Of a stretch of 64,000 nucleotides of DNA, positions 6,903 through 13,729 are shown piece after piece. Numbering within the stretch: the stretch's first letter is position 1; each line of letters starts with the position of its first letter. Made by a program: the position numbers and the translations under genes. Location of the stretch: positions 62,001 to 126,000 of the forward strand of contig NZ_SHLX01000016.1 of the NCBI RefSeq assembly GCF_004764705.1, given 5' to 3'. The notes below the pieces were generated by a model, which ran no database searches, was not told the origin of the DNA, and saw only the letters and a list, made by a program, of their open reading frames with translations. The DNA is from Paenibacillus cymbidii (lineage in GTDB: Bacteria; Bacillota; Bacilli; Paenibacillales; NBRC-103111).

Positions 6903-8069
6903 TCAGGCGCGCGGCTCTTTGGCTTGCTCCGGTTGCGCGCCGGGCGCGTCCGGTCCGTTAGGCCCGTCCGGCTCGTACGGTTCATACGGCTCGTAGTCCT
7001 CCGGCAGCCGGATCCATCGTTTCAAATATCCTTGCTCGTGCAGCGCCTTCAGCGAAATGATCAGAATCGGCGACAGGATCAATCCGGATACGCCGAACAG
7101 CGAGAGCGAAATGATCATGAACGACAGCATCGTAAACGCGGAGACCCCGAGCGTGTCGCCGGTAATTTTCGGCTCGAGAATTTGCCGGGCGCCAATTACG
7201 ATGCCGAGCAGCGCGGTCAGCCAAATCGCCAGCGTCGTGTCGCCGGTAAAGAACAAGTAAATGATCCACGGCACGAACACGGTCGAAACGCCGAGCAAGG
7301 GCAACAGGTCGAAAACGGCCGAGAGCAGCGCGATCGAAAACGCGTTTTTGACCCCCAGCGCCAGCAGCGCGAGCAGGATGACGACAAACGTGATCGAAAT
7401 GAGCTTCATCTGCGCTTTCAAATAACCGCCGATGCCGGCAAGCACGTTGACGCGAATGAACGTGAAGGCGGTTTTGAACGTGCGCGGCGTCTTGTCGCGG
7501 GCGAGCCGCTTCCAGGTGCCGATTTCGATGCTGAGGAAATAGGCGAGAATGATGCCGATCGTAAAGTTGACCACAAACGACGAAATCGACGATATTTTGC
7601 CGACGAGCCATTTGAGAAACGTTTGCGCCAGCTTGGAGCCGTAATCGGTAACGACGCCTATGTATTCTTTGCCTTTCTCCGCCAGGTCGGGAGGGAGCGC
7701 ATCCAGCCGCTGTTCGAGGAAATCGGCGTTGATGTCGATTTGCTGCTGCAGCGCTTGTTTGTAGGCCGGGATTTTATCGACGAGGTTGTACACTTGCTGG
7801 GTGAAGATGAAGCCGGCGCCGAACAGCGCGGCGACGATCACAAGCACGAACAGCGTCATCGACAGCGCGGTGGCGATCGACTTCTTGAAGCCGCGGCGGT
7901 GCAGCCAGCGGGCCAGCGGCTCGATAATCGCAAAAATGATCAATGCGAGGAAAATCGGCGTCGCCAGCTTGTACAGGAAGCTGAACAGCAGCATGAACAA
8001 ATAAATCGTGAGTCCGATCAAGGCGATGTCGAACACCGTTTTGTAATACTTTTTGTAAAACGCGAGCAA
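6903..8069 (-). CDS. AI-2E family (YtvI/PerM-like) membrane permease
   Basis: A 388-residue integral membrane protein with about eight hydrophobic segments arranged as in the AI-2E exporter family: two N-terminal helices, a large soluble loop (residues about 105-165), and a C-terminal bundle including LLGVSTVFVPW and a conserved GARQILEPKITGDTLG stretch. Members export small molecules or ions; sporulation and cell-wall roles are known for some Bacillus paralogues. The start is TTG 8069, with GAGGAGGAG just upstream. The cytoplasmic tail is odd: three YEP repeats followed by a Pro/Gly-rich acidic stretch. Confidence 0.88.
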   Translation of the reverse strand: MLAFYKKYYKTVFDIALIGLTIYLFMLLFSFLYKLATPIFLALIIFAIIEPLARWLHRRGFKKSIATALSMTLFVLVIVAALFGAGFIFTQQVYNLVDKIPAYKQALQQQIDINADFLEQRLDALPPDLAEKGKEYIGVVTDYGSKLAQTFLKWLVGKISSISSFVVNFTIGIILAYFLSIEIGTWKRLARDKTPRTFKTAFTFIRVNVLAGIGGYLKAQMKLISITFVVILLALLALGVKNAFSIALLSAVFDLLPLLGVSTVFVPWIIYLFFTGDTTLAIWLTALLGIVIGARQILEPKITGDTLGVSAFTMLSFMIISLSLFGVSGLILSPILIISLKALHEQGYLKRWIRLPEDYEPYEPYEPDGPNGPDAPGAQPEQAKEPRA

Positions 8070-8119
8070 AGCTGCTCCTCCTCTTCGTCAGTTGCGGACA
8101 GGCCGGGGGGATCCCCCGC

Positions 8120-8485
8120 CTAGGTCCATTTGGCCGCCCAAAGCTTCATTTCCTTTAATATTTGGTGCAAATCTTCCCCTTTGGGCGTCAGCGTATACTC
8201 GACGGTGACAGGCACGGTCGGATACGCGTGGCGTTCGAGCACGCCCTTGTCCTCAAGGTGGCGCAACGTGTCGGTGAGCGCCTTCGGGCTGACGCCGGCG
8301 ATGCTGCGCTGCAGCTCGCCGAACCGGCGCGTGCCGCAGAACAGCTCGCGCAGCACGAGGAACGACCATTTGCCGCCGATGACGTTCAGCGTCTGTTCGA
8401 TCGAGCAGGCGATCTTCGTCGGCTGCTTCGGCACGTAATTGTCCAGGTGGCGGGAGGCGGCGAGCGCTTCTTCCTGTTTGGCCAA
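8120..8485 (-). CDS. HxlR-family transcriptional regulator
   Basis: A 121-residue winged-helix protein matching HxlR: a conserved N-terminal cysteine in TKIACSIEQTLNVIGGKW, then FCGTRRFGELQRSIAGVSPKALTDTLRHLE (recognition helix) and a wing ending VEYTLTPKGEDL. Such regulators often sense electrophiles or quinones through the single N-terminal Cys (YodB/HypR type) and control neighbouring oxidoreductases. Start is TTG 8485 with AAAGGAGAG upstream. It is divergent from the aldo/keto reductase gene, with a CTTAC-N6-GTAAG dyad in between, so regulation of that gene and itself is likely. Confidence 0.9.
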   Translation of the reverse strand: MAKQEEALAASRHLDNYVPKQPTKIACSIEQTLNVIGGKWSFLVLRELFCGTRRFGELQRSIAGVSPKALTDTLRHLEDKGVLERHAYPTVPVTVEYTLTPKGEDLHQILKEMKLWAAKWT

Positions 8486-8511
8486 TACGGGTTCTCTCCT
8501 TTCGGCAGTTA

Positions 8512-8527
8512 CTTACGCCAAGGTAAG
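8512..8527. promoter_or_regulatory. Candidate HxlR operator
   Basis: The inverted repeat CTTAC-N6-GTAAG lies 27 bases upstream of the HxlR gene start, in the divergent region shared with the aldo/keto reductase. Its size and position fit a self-regulatory HxlR site. No direct evidence of binding. Confidence 0.4.
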
Positions 8528-8649
8528 CAGCTATGATCGGTGTAATAATGGTACAATCTTTTCACTACTTTTCATAGTATAGAAGAACGGGTACAATGGC
8601 AATAGCAATACGGCAGCACTATTTTCAAATGGAAAAGAGGTCATCGGAA

Positions 8650-9600
8650 GTGGAATATCGTCGATTGGGAAGAAGCGGGATGAAGGTCAGCGAAATCGGG
8701 CTCGGCAGTTGGCTGACGTACGGCGGATCGGTAGGCGGACAAACGGCGGAGGAAGTCGTCGATAAGGCATATGAGCTGGGCATCAATTTTTTCGATACGG
8801 CGAACGTGTACATGCGCGGCGCGGCGGAAGAAATTTACGGCAAGGCGCTGGCCAAATACAAGCGGGATTCGTACGTGCTGGCGACCAAAGTGTTTTTCCC
8901 GATGGGCGACGGTCCGAACGATCGCGGCTTGTCGCGCAAGCACATCATGGAGCAGTGCGAAGCGAGTCTGAAGCGGATGAACGTCGAATATTTCGACTTG
9001 TACCAGTGCCACCGCTACGATCCGAACACGCCGCTGGACGAAACGCTGCGCGCGCTTGACGATCTGGTAACGCAGGGCAAGGTGCTGTACGTCGGCGTCA
9101 GCGAGTGGAGCGCGGTGCAAATTGCCGACGCCGTGCATACGGCGAAGGAAATGAACCTCGACCGGATCGTGTCGAACCAGCCGCAGTACCATATGTTCAA
9201 TCGCAAAATCGAAGCGGAGATCGTCCCGGTGAGCGAGCGCGACGGGGTGGGGCAGGTCGTGTTTTCGCCGCTGGCGCAAGGCGTGCTGACCGGCAAATAC
9301 AAGCCGGGGGCGCCGGCGCCGGAAGGCTCGCGTGCGCTCGACCCGAAGTCCAACATGTTCATGGAGGCGCTGCTGAAGGAAGAGCAGCTGAAGAAGGTCG
9401 AACGGCTGCGGCCGATCGCCGAGCGCAACGATATTACGCTGGCGCAGCTGGCGCTGGCGTGGATTCTGCGCTTGCCGAACATTTCGAGCTGCATCGTCGG
9501 CGCGTCGCGCCCGGACCAGATCGAAGACAACGCCAAGGCGTCGGGCGTCAAGCTGAGCGCGGAAGATATCCGCGATATCGAGCAAGTGCTGCAAGGGTAA
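8650..9600 (+). CDS. Aldo/keto reductase (voltage-gated-K-channel beta-subunit-like)
   Basis: A 316-residue NADPH-dependent oxidoreductase with a TIM-barrel. Visible are the catalytic tetrad elements: Asp-Tyr in FFDTANVYMRG, Lys in VLATKVFF and His in LYQCHRYD. The cofactor-binding end has FSPLAQGVLTGKY and SSCIVGASRPDQIEDN. GTG 8650 is chosen because the protein then begins MEYRRLGRSGMKVS, as relatives do, with a GAAAAGAGG site nine bases upstream; in-frame ATGs at 8596 and 8629 are possible but less well placed. It is divergent from the HxlR regulator, suggesting induction by reactive carbonyls. Confidence 0.92.
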   Translation: MEYRRLGRSGMKVSEIGLGSWLTYGGSVGGQTAEEVVDKAYELGINFFDTANVYMRGAAEEIYGKALAKYKRDSYVLATKVFFPMGDGPNDRGLSRKHIMEQCEASLKRMNVEYFDLYQCHRYDPNTPLDETLRALDDLVTQGKVLYVGVSEWSAVQIADAVHTAKEMNLDRIVSNQPQYHMFNRKIEAEIVPVSERDGVGQVVFSPLAQGVLTGKYKPGAPAPEGSRALDPKSNMFMEALLKEEQLKKVERLRPIAERNDITLAQLALAWILRLPNISSCIVGASRPDQIEDNAKASGVKLSAEDIRDIEQVLQG

Positions 9601-9616
9601 GGAAGCGAGGCAAGCG

Positions 9617-9645
9617 GGGCCGATCGACAGATCGGCTCTGTTTGT
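9617..9645 (+). terminator. Probable terminator of the aldo/keto reductase gene
   Basis: Arms GCCGATC and GATCGGC with a four-base loop, followed by a T-rich TCTGTTTGT. Weak but correctly placed 19 bases after the stop. Confidence 0.55.
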
Positions 9646-9678
9646 GCTTTGGCTGGGCGCGAACAAGTTTGGCAATGA

Positions 9679-9868
9679 AATAGCCAACAAAAAATGGCTT
9701 ATTGGCTCCATTTCAGGCGCATCATTGAAAATAGCCAGTGATTTCACTGGCTATTCGCGTCAGTCTGCCCAGATTGGAGTCTTTTGGCTCAAATAGCCAG
9801 TGTTTTCACTGGCTATTTCCGACGAGGCAGGCGAAATGGGGCTAATAAGCCATTTTTTATGGCCTATT
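9679..9868. repeat. Four-hairpin intergenic element, copy B
   Basis: Modules begin at 9679, 9730, 9792 and 9844 (offsets 51, 62, 52). The two inner modules are the cleanest of all copies: AATAGCCAGTG and CACTGGCTATT around ATTT (9730-9755), and the same arms extended by one base around TTTT (9791-9818). The outer modules have shorter arms of the AATAGCCA/TGGCTTATT type around A- or T-rich loops. The flanking spacers are partly complementary to one another (about 17 of 26 positions between spacer 1 and the reverse complement of spacer 3), so the copy approaches one long inverted repeat. It sits between convergent genes. Confidence 0.92.
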
Positions 9869-9967
9869 TTGTCCTCATCCGGACAGCGAAGAGAAGCGGG
9901 TGGAGTGTCTGCGGAGAAGCGAGGCGAGTAGTGGCCTCAGTGGCCTCTTGAGCAGCCTTGTCAACAC

Positions 9968-9996
9968 GAAAAAAACAGGGCCGATACCGGCCCTGC
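9968..9996 (-). terminator. Intrinsic terminator of the DHA2 efflux gene
   Basis: On the minus strand, arms CAGGGCC and GGCCCTG are followed by a run of seven T, 32 bases after the stop of the exporter gene. The rest of the 427-base gap 9601-10027 holds copy B of the four-hairpin element and no gene. Confidence 0.85.
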
Positions 9997-10027
9997 GGAA
10001 TAATCCATGCTTCGGCAACTGCTGCCG

Positions 10028-11509
10028 TTACGCGGTAGCGCTTTTGCCGCTGTCCGCCGCCGAGGCGACGGCCATCTCCGGCTTCGGCTTCTTGCGCACC
10101 AGCAGCGCGATCGGCAAGCTGACCAGCACGATGATCGTGGCGAGCAGGTAGACGTCGTTGACGCTCATCGTAAACGCCTGGACGCCGATGGCCGCCTGGT
10201 CGCCTGCGCCCTCCGCGGCCGACTTCAGATCGGCGACGTGAACCGTTTGGCGGCTGGCCAGCATCGATGTGAACAACGCAATCGCAAACGAGCCAAGCAC
10301 GTTGCGGATCCAGTTGTTGATCGAAGAAGCGTGGCCCGACAGCTCGCGCGGAATTTCCTCCATGCCCGCATTGCTGGCCGGCATCGTCGACAGCGCAATG
10401 CCGATGTTGCGCACGAGCATCCAGAAGATGATGTAGCCGTGCGAAACGTCTACGCTCAGCCAGCTCAGCGCCAGCGTACCGACGGCGATCAGCGCGATGC
10501 CGGCGATCATGAGCCGCATCGGACCGATTTTGCCGTACAGCTTGCCTACGGCCGGCATGGCGATCGCCATCGCAAGCGAGGCGGGAAGCAAGATCAACCC
10601 GCTGTCAAGCGGCGTTACATGCTGGATTTGCTGCAAAAACAGCGGCGTCAAATACGTGCCCGAGTACAAGCTGATCGTGATGATGCTGGCAATAATCAGC
10701 GTAATCGTATAGCGACCGTTGCGGAACACGCGCAGGTTGAGCAGCGGCACCTTGACTTTCAGCTCGCGCCAGATAAACAAGCCGATGACGATGATGCCGA
10801 GCGCGATGAGCCCGATCGTTTTGACATCGGACCAGCCCCACTTGTGGCCTTCGCTGATGGCGATGAGCAGCGACAGGCTGCCGACGACAACGGTCAGCAA
10901 TCCGATGAAATCGAACGCCTTCGGCACGTTAAGCCGGTAATAAGGAATGAGGATAAAGGCAAGGACGATGGACACGATGCCGAAAGGCACATTGAACCAG
11001 AACATGAACTGCCAGTTCCAGTTGTCGATCAGCCAGCCGCTGATCGTCGGCCCGAACGCCGGCGCCAGCATTGCGGACAGCGACCACAGGCTGATGGCCA
11101 TCGCCTGCCGTTCGCGCGGCACCACCTGGTAAATGATCGTCATCGTCGCCGGCATGACAAGCCCGGTAAAGCAGCCCTGCAGAATACGGAAAAAGACGAG
11201 CGAAGCCGGGTCCCAGGCAAGCGCGCACAGCGCCGACGTGACCGTAAAGCCGACAAGGGCGAACACATACAGCCGCTTGTAGCTGAACCGGTCGCCGAGA
11301 AAGCCCGTCAGCGGGGCAACGGTGCCCATCGCCAGCATGAACCCGGTGATGGTCCACTGCATCGTCGACAAGCTGCTGTTCAATTCGTTCATCAGCACCG
11401 GTATGGCGATATTGATGGTGCTCATGCTGAGTACGGTTACGAACGAGCCGAGAAAGATCGCGATCATAACCGGCCAAAAGCGGATGTGATGCGTAGAATC
11501 GGTTGACAT
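10028..11509 (-). CDS. DHA2 (EmrB/QacA) family drug/proton antiporter
   Basis: A 493-residue membrane protein with about 14 predicted transmembrane segments. Family motifs are seen: motif C-like LSMSTINIAIPVLMNELN in helix 1, GFLGDRFSYKRLYV (motif A, loop 2-3), RILQGCFTGLVMPATMTII and a PAFGPTISGWLID antiporter segment. ATG 11509 is used because GGAGGAG precedes it; the upstream in-frame start adds nine residues without a ribosome site. It is divergent from a PadR regulator with an ideal PadR operator between them, so it is probably a repressed, inducible multidrug pump. Confidence 0.93.
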   Translation of the reverse strand: MSTDSTHHIRFWPVMIAIFLGSFVTVLSMSTINIAIPVLMNELNSSLSTMQWTITGFMLAMGTVAPLTGFLGDRFSYKRLYVFALVGFTVTSALCALAWDPASLVFFRILQGCFTGLVMPATMTIIYQVVPRERQAMAISLWSLSAMLAPAFGPTISGWLIDNWNWQFMFWFNVPFGIVSIVLAFILIPYYRLNVPKAFDFIGLLTVVVGSLSLLIAISEGHKWGWSDVKTIGLIALGIIVIGLFIWRELKVKVPLLNLRVFRNGRYTITLIIASIITISLYSGTYLTPLFLQQIQHVTPLDSGLILLPASLAMAIAMPAVGKLYGKIGPMRLMIAGIALIAVGTLALSWLSVDVSHGYIIFWMLVRNIGIALSTMPASNAGMEEIPRELSGHASSINNWIRNVLGSFAIALFTSMLASRQTVHVADLKSAAEGAGDQAAIGVQAFTMSVNDVYLLATIIVLVSLPIALLVRKKPKPEMAVASAADSGKSATA

Positions 11510-11549
11510 GGAGCTCCTCCGGACGTTGGTTGACATGACAGCTGGCGTT

Positions 11550-11565
11550 ATGTATATATTGACAT
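11550..11565. promoter_or_regulatory. PadR-type operator (ATGT-N8-ACAT)
   Basis: ATGT at 11550-11553 and ACAT at 11562-11565 are separated by exactly eight bases (ATATATTG), matching the known PadR binding consensus. It is central to the divergent region between the exporter and the PadR gene, so one site could control both. Confidence 0.7.
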
Positions 11566-11615
11566 ATGGTCATCGCTGCACGAGAAATGATACTCCTCAA
11601 GAGGAGAAGTTGTCA

Positions 11616-12209
11616 ATGCGAGATGGAAACACGGAGCGCGGCGGGCCGCCGGAACTGAACACGCTTGCCTACGGCTTGCTGGCGCTGCTCAGCAAGGAGC
11701 GGCTGTCCGGCTACGACATGATGCTGCGCATCCAGCCGTTCTGGCAGGCGAAGCACAGCCAAATTTATCCGTTGCTAGCCAAGCTCGAGCGGCTCGAATA
11801 CGTACGGTACAACGTCTATCGCCAGGACGACAAGCCGGACAAAAAAATTTACGCCATCACCGATGCCGGCATCGACGCCATTCGTGTCTGGATTGCCGCG
11901 CCAACGGCGGAGCCGGCGAGCCGCGACGAGCTGCTGCTCAAGACGTATTGCATCCGGCTGTCCGACGCGCCGACGATGATTCGGATGTTTGCCGAGCGCG
12001 AACGTCTGTACCGTGACAAACGGGCTCTCTACGATAAGATGGCCGGGGAGCTGCGGGAAGACAAGAGCGAATCGTATTTGGCGCACACGTCGGATCAGTT
12101 CGGCAAGTTCATTTTGCTGCAAAAGGCGATTGCGGTCGTGCGTACGAATATCGAATGGTGCGTATGGGTGCGGAAGCTGCTTGGGGATGAGACGGCGGGA
12201 GAAACATAA
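11616..12209 (+). CDS. PadR-family transcriptional regulator
   Basis: A 197-residue protein with an N-terminal PadR winged helix (LAYGLLALLSKERLSGYDMML, QIYPLLAKLERLEYV) and a C-terminal helical dimerisation domain of the Vir_act_alpha_C type (about residues 95-190). ATG 11616 has GAGGAG (11601-11606) nine bases upstream. It is divergent from the DHA2 exporter and next to an ATGT-N8-ACAT site, so it is most likely the local repressor, released by phenolic or drug-like ligands. A hairpin terminator follows, shared with the convergent oxidoreductase gene. Confidence 0.92.
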   Translation: MRDGNTERGGPPELNTLAYGLLALLSKERLSGYDMMLRIQPFWQAKHSQIYPLLAKLERLEYVRYNVYRQDDKPDKKIYAITDAGIDAIRVWIAAPTAEPASRDELLLKTYCIRLSDAPTMIRMFAERERLYRDKRALYDKMAGELREDKSESYLAHTSDQFGKFILLQKAIAVVRTNIEWCVWVRKLLGDETAGET

Positions 12210-12212
12210 GAA

Positions 12213-12240
12213 GCCCGGACAAGGCGTCCGGGCTGTTGAT
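12213..12240. terminator. Bidirectional terminator between PadR and the FAD oxidoreductase
   Basis: Arms GCCCGGAC and GTCCGGGC with a five-base loop, followed on the plus strand by TGTTGATTGTG. It is placed between convergent stops. Confidence 0.7.
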
Positions 12241-12249
12241 TGTGTGTTG

Positions 12250-12813
12250 CTACGCTTTAAGTACGTCGTGATCGACATAACGAGCGCCGTTCAGCTCGCT
12301 GATGACGTTGATCGCGACCGCAGCGCCGTGACCGGCGGTAACGATCGTATGCATGCTGACGCCCGCGCAAGTGCCGGCGGCCCAAATCCCGGCTTTGTTC
12401 GTTTTCCCTTGGGCATCCACGTCAAAAATCGTTTTGATCCGCGGCTCCGTGCCATCCTTCGTCTGCAGGCCGGAAGCTTCGGCCACGTCGGTCATCAGAC
12501 CGGAAGCGACGATGACATGGGAAGCGGCGTATTCGCCGGCTTCGGTTTTGACCGTAAAGCCGCCCGCTTCGCCGGAAATGGCGGTAGCCTTGTCCGTGAT
12601 GAATTCCGCGCCGAATTTGGCCGCTTGCTTCTTCCCGGTTTCCACCAGATCGGGACCGGTAATTTCCGCTACGCCGTAGTGGTTTTCGATCCAGGCGCGT
12701 CTTGTTACGCTTTGGTCGCTGTCGATCACGACGACTTTTTTGCCCGCTTTGGCGGCGAACAGCGCTGCGCTGGCTCCCGCGGGTCCCGCTCCGATAATCG
12801 CAATGTCGTACAT
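12250..12813 (-). CDS. Single-domain FAD-dependent pyridine nucleotide-disulphide oxidoreductase-like protein
   Basis: A 187-residue protein with the N-terminal FAD Rossmann motif GAGPAGASAALFAAKAGKK and a C-terminal AGIWAAGTCAGVSMHTIVTAGHGAA segment resembling the FAD-binding end of thioredoxin reductases. The whole NADPH-binding domain and the CxxC active site of a normal thioredoxin reductase (about 310 residues) are missing. Start ATG 12813 has TAGGAGGG upstream, so it is a complete short gene, not a fragment. Such short forms occur in Paenibacillus-type genomes; the electron donor and acceptor are unknown. Confidence 0.82.
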   Translation of the reverse strand: MYDIAIIGAGPAGASAALFAAKAGKKVVVIDSDQSVTRRAWIENHYGVAEITGPDLVETGKKQAAKFGAEFITDKATAISGEAGGFTVKTEAGEYAASHVIVASGLMTDVAEASGLQTKDGTEPRIKTIFDVDAQGKTNKAGIWAAGTCAGVSMHTIVTAGHGAAVAINVISELNGARYVDHDVLKA

Positions 12814-13077
12814 CGATTAATCCCTCCTAGCGTTTTGATTGCCGCAAACAACTCTATTATGAACCGAGCGCGCCGCTAAATCAACTTTCCCGTATAGAAA
12901 GTATGGCTATAAACCCGCGCAATACCAGGTTCCTCCTGTAGCGTGTCCAATCCGGGATCGATTAATCGCGCCGGAACATGCGGTTGCCGCTTTCTTTTGC
13001 CGTTGTTTCGGTTGCGTTCGGGCCCTTCATTCTATAAAATAAAAGAAATGCGGACAAGGAACAGGAGATGGAATGCT

Positions 13078-13380
13078 ATGGAATGCAAAATTACCCGCAA
13101 CGCCGCGAAAATCATCAAACAGGAATTGGACAAGCAAGACAACAAGGAGCTGAAGCTGCGCGTTTACATTACGCACAGCCACGGCGATCACGCGCACTAC
13201 GGACTCGATCTCGATACGCCGAAAGAGTGGGACGTCGTCGTTTCGACGGATAAGGAAATCGATGTCATTCTCGACCCGAACGTACCGCTGCTCGACGGAG
13301 TCAAGATCGATTATCTGTATATGCCGCAGGAAGGATTCGTCGTGACGAATCCGAGCAAAGGAAACCACGGGGATCACTAA
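13078..13380 (+). CDS. HesB/IscA-fold protein lacking the cluster cysteines
   Basis: A 100-residue protein with the HesB/IscA arrangement: ITRNAAKIIKQELDKQ helix, LRVYITHSHGDHAHYGLDLD strands, and a C-terminal region where IscA proteins carry CxC. Here only Cys3 is present, so canonical iron-sulfur scaffold activity is unlikely; a His-rich stretch (HSHGDHAHYG) and a His-Gly-Asp-His tail could bind metal. ATG 13078 follows AGGAG at 13063. It is followed four bases later by a Cys-rich DUF1450 gene, so the pair is probably one unit. Confidence 0.78.
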   Translation: MECKITRNAAKIIKQELDKQDNKELKLRVYITHSHGDHAHYGLDLDTPKEWDVVVSTDKEIDVILDPNVPLLDGVKIDYLYMPQEGFVVTNPSKGNHGDH

Positions 13381-13384
13381 TCCA

Positions 13385-13612
13385 ATGGCCAAAAACGACA
13401 TTCGCGTCTGCGACAAGTGCAAGCACACGCGGCTCAAGACGATCGTGCCGAGGCTGGAGAAGCTTGCGCCGGACGCGGATATCAAAGTCGGCTGCAAGTC
13501 GTACTGCGGCCCATGTTCCCGGTTCGCCTTCGTGTTCATCAACGGCCGGTACATTACCGGAGCGACCGAAGACGAAGCGGTGGACAAGGCGAGCAAGTAC
13601 ATCAAACGCTGA
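13385..13612 (+). CDS. DUF1450 (YuzB-like) small cysteine-rich protein
   Basis: A 75-residue protein with cysteines in CDKCKH at the N-terminus and GCKSYCGPC in the middle, the DUF1450 pattern, suggesting a thioredoxin/ferredoxin-like fold with metal or redox capacity. It begins four bases after the HesB-fold gene and lacks a strong ribosome site of its own (GGGG at the end of the preceding gene), which suggests translational coupling. Function of the family is unknown. Confidence 0.8.
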   Translation: MAKNDIRVCDKCKHTRLKTIVPRLEKLAPDADIKVGCKSYCGPCSRFAFVFINGRYITGATEDEAVDKASKYIKR

Positions 13613-13668
13613 TTGTGCATGAAGCCTTTACAAATTCTCCATACCGGTTTGATGTCGCGATAATACGG

Positions 13669-13728
13669 AAGCCCTACGCTGAGAAGAGCAATCGACTTCG
13701 ATTACTTTATTCTCGGGAGGGCTTTTTT
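13669..13728 (+). promoter_or_regulatory. Leader hairpin burying the Shine-Dalgarno of the phytase-like gene
   Basis: Three nested stems: AAGCCCT/AGGGCTT (13669-13675 with 13718-13724), GAGAA/TTCTC (13681-13685 with 13710-13714) and AATCG/CGATT (13690-13694 with 13699-13703). The structure ends in six T just before ATG 13730. The GGGAGGG ribosome site (13715-13721) lies inside the closing stem. It could be a terminator for the DUF1450 gene, a translational switch, or both. Confidence 0.6.
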
Positions 13729-13729
13729 C

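Noticed and set aside
10007-11506. 499-codon plus-strand frame opposite the DHA2 exporter
   Set aside because: Very rich in Arg, Asp, His and Gln with no domain, the usual shadow of a GC-rich gene.
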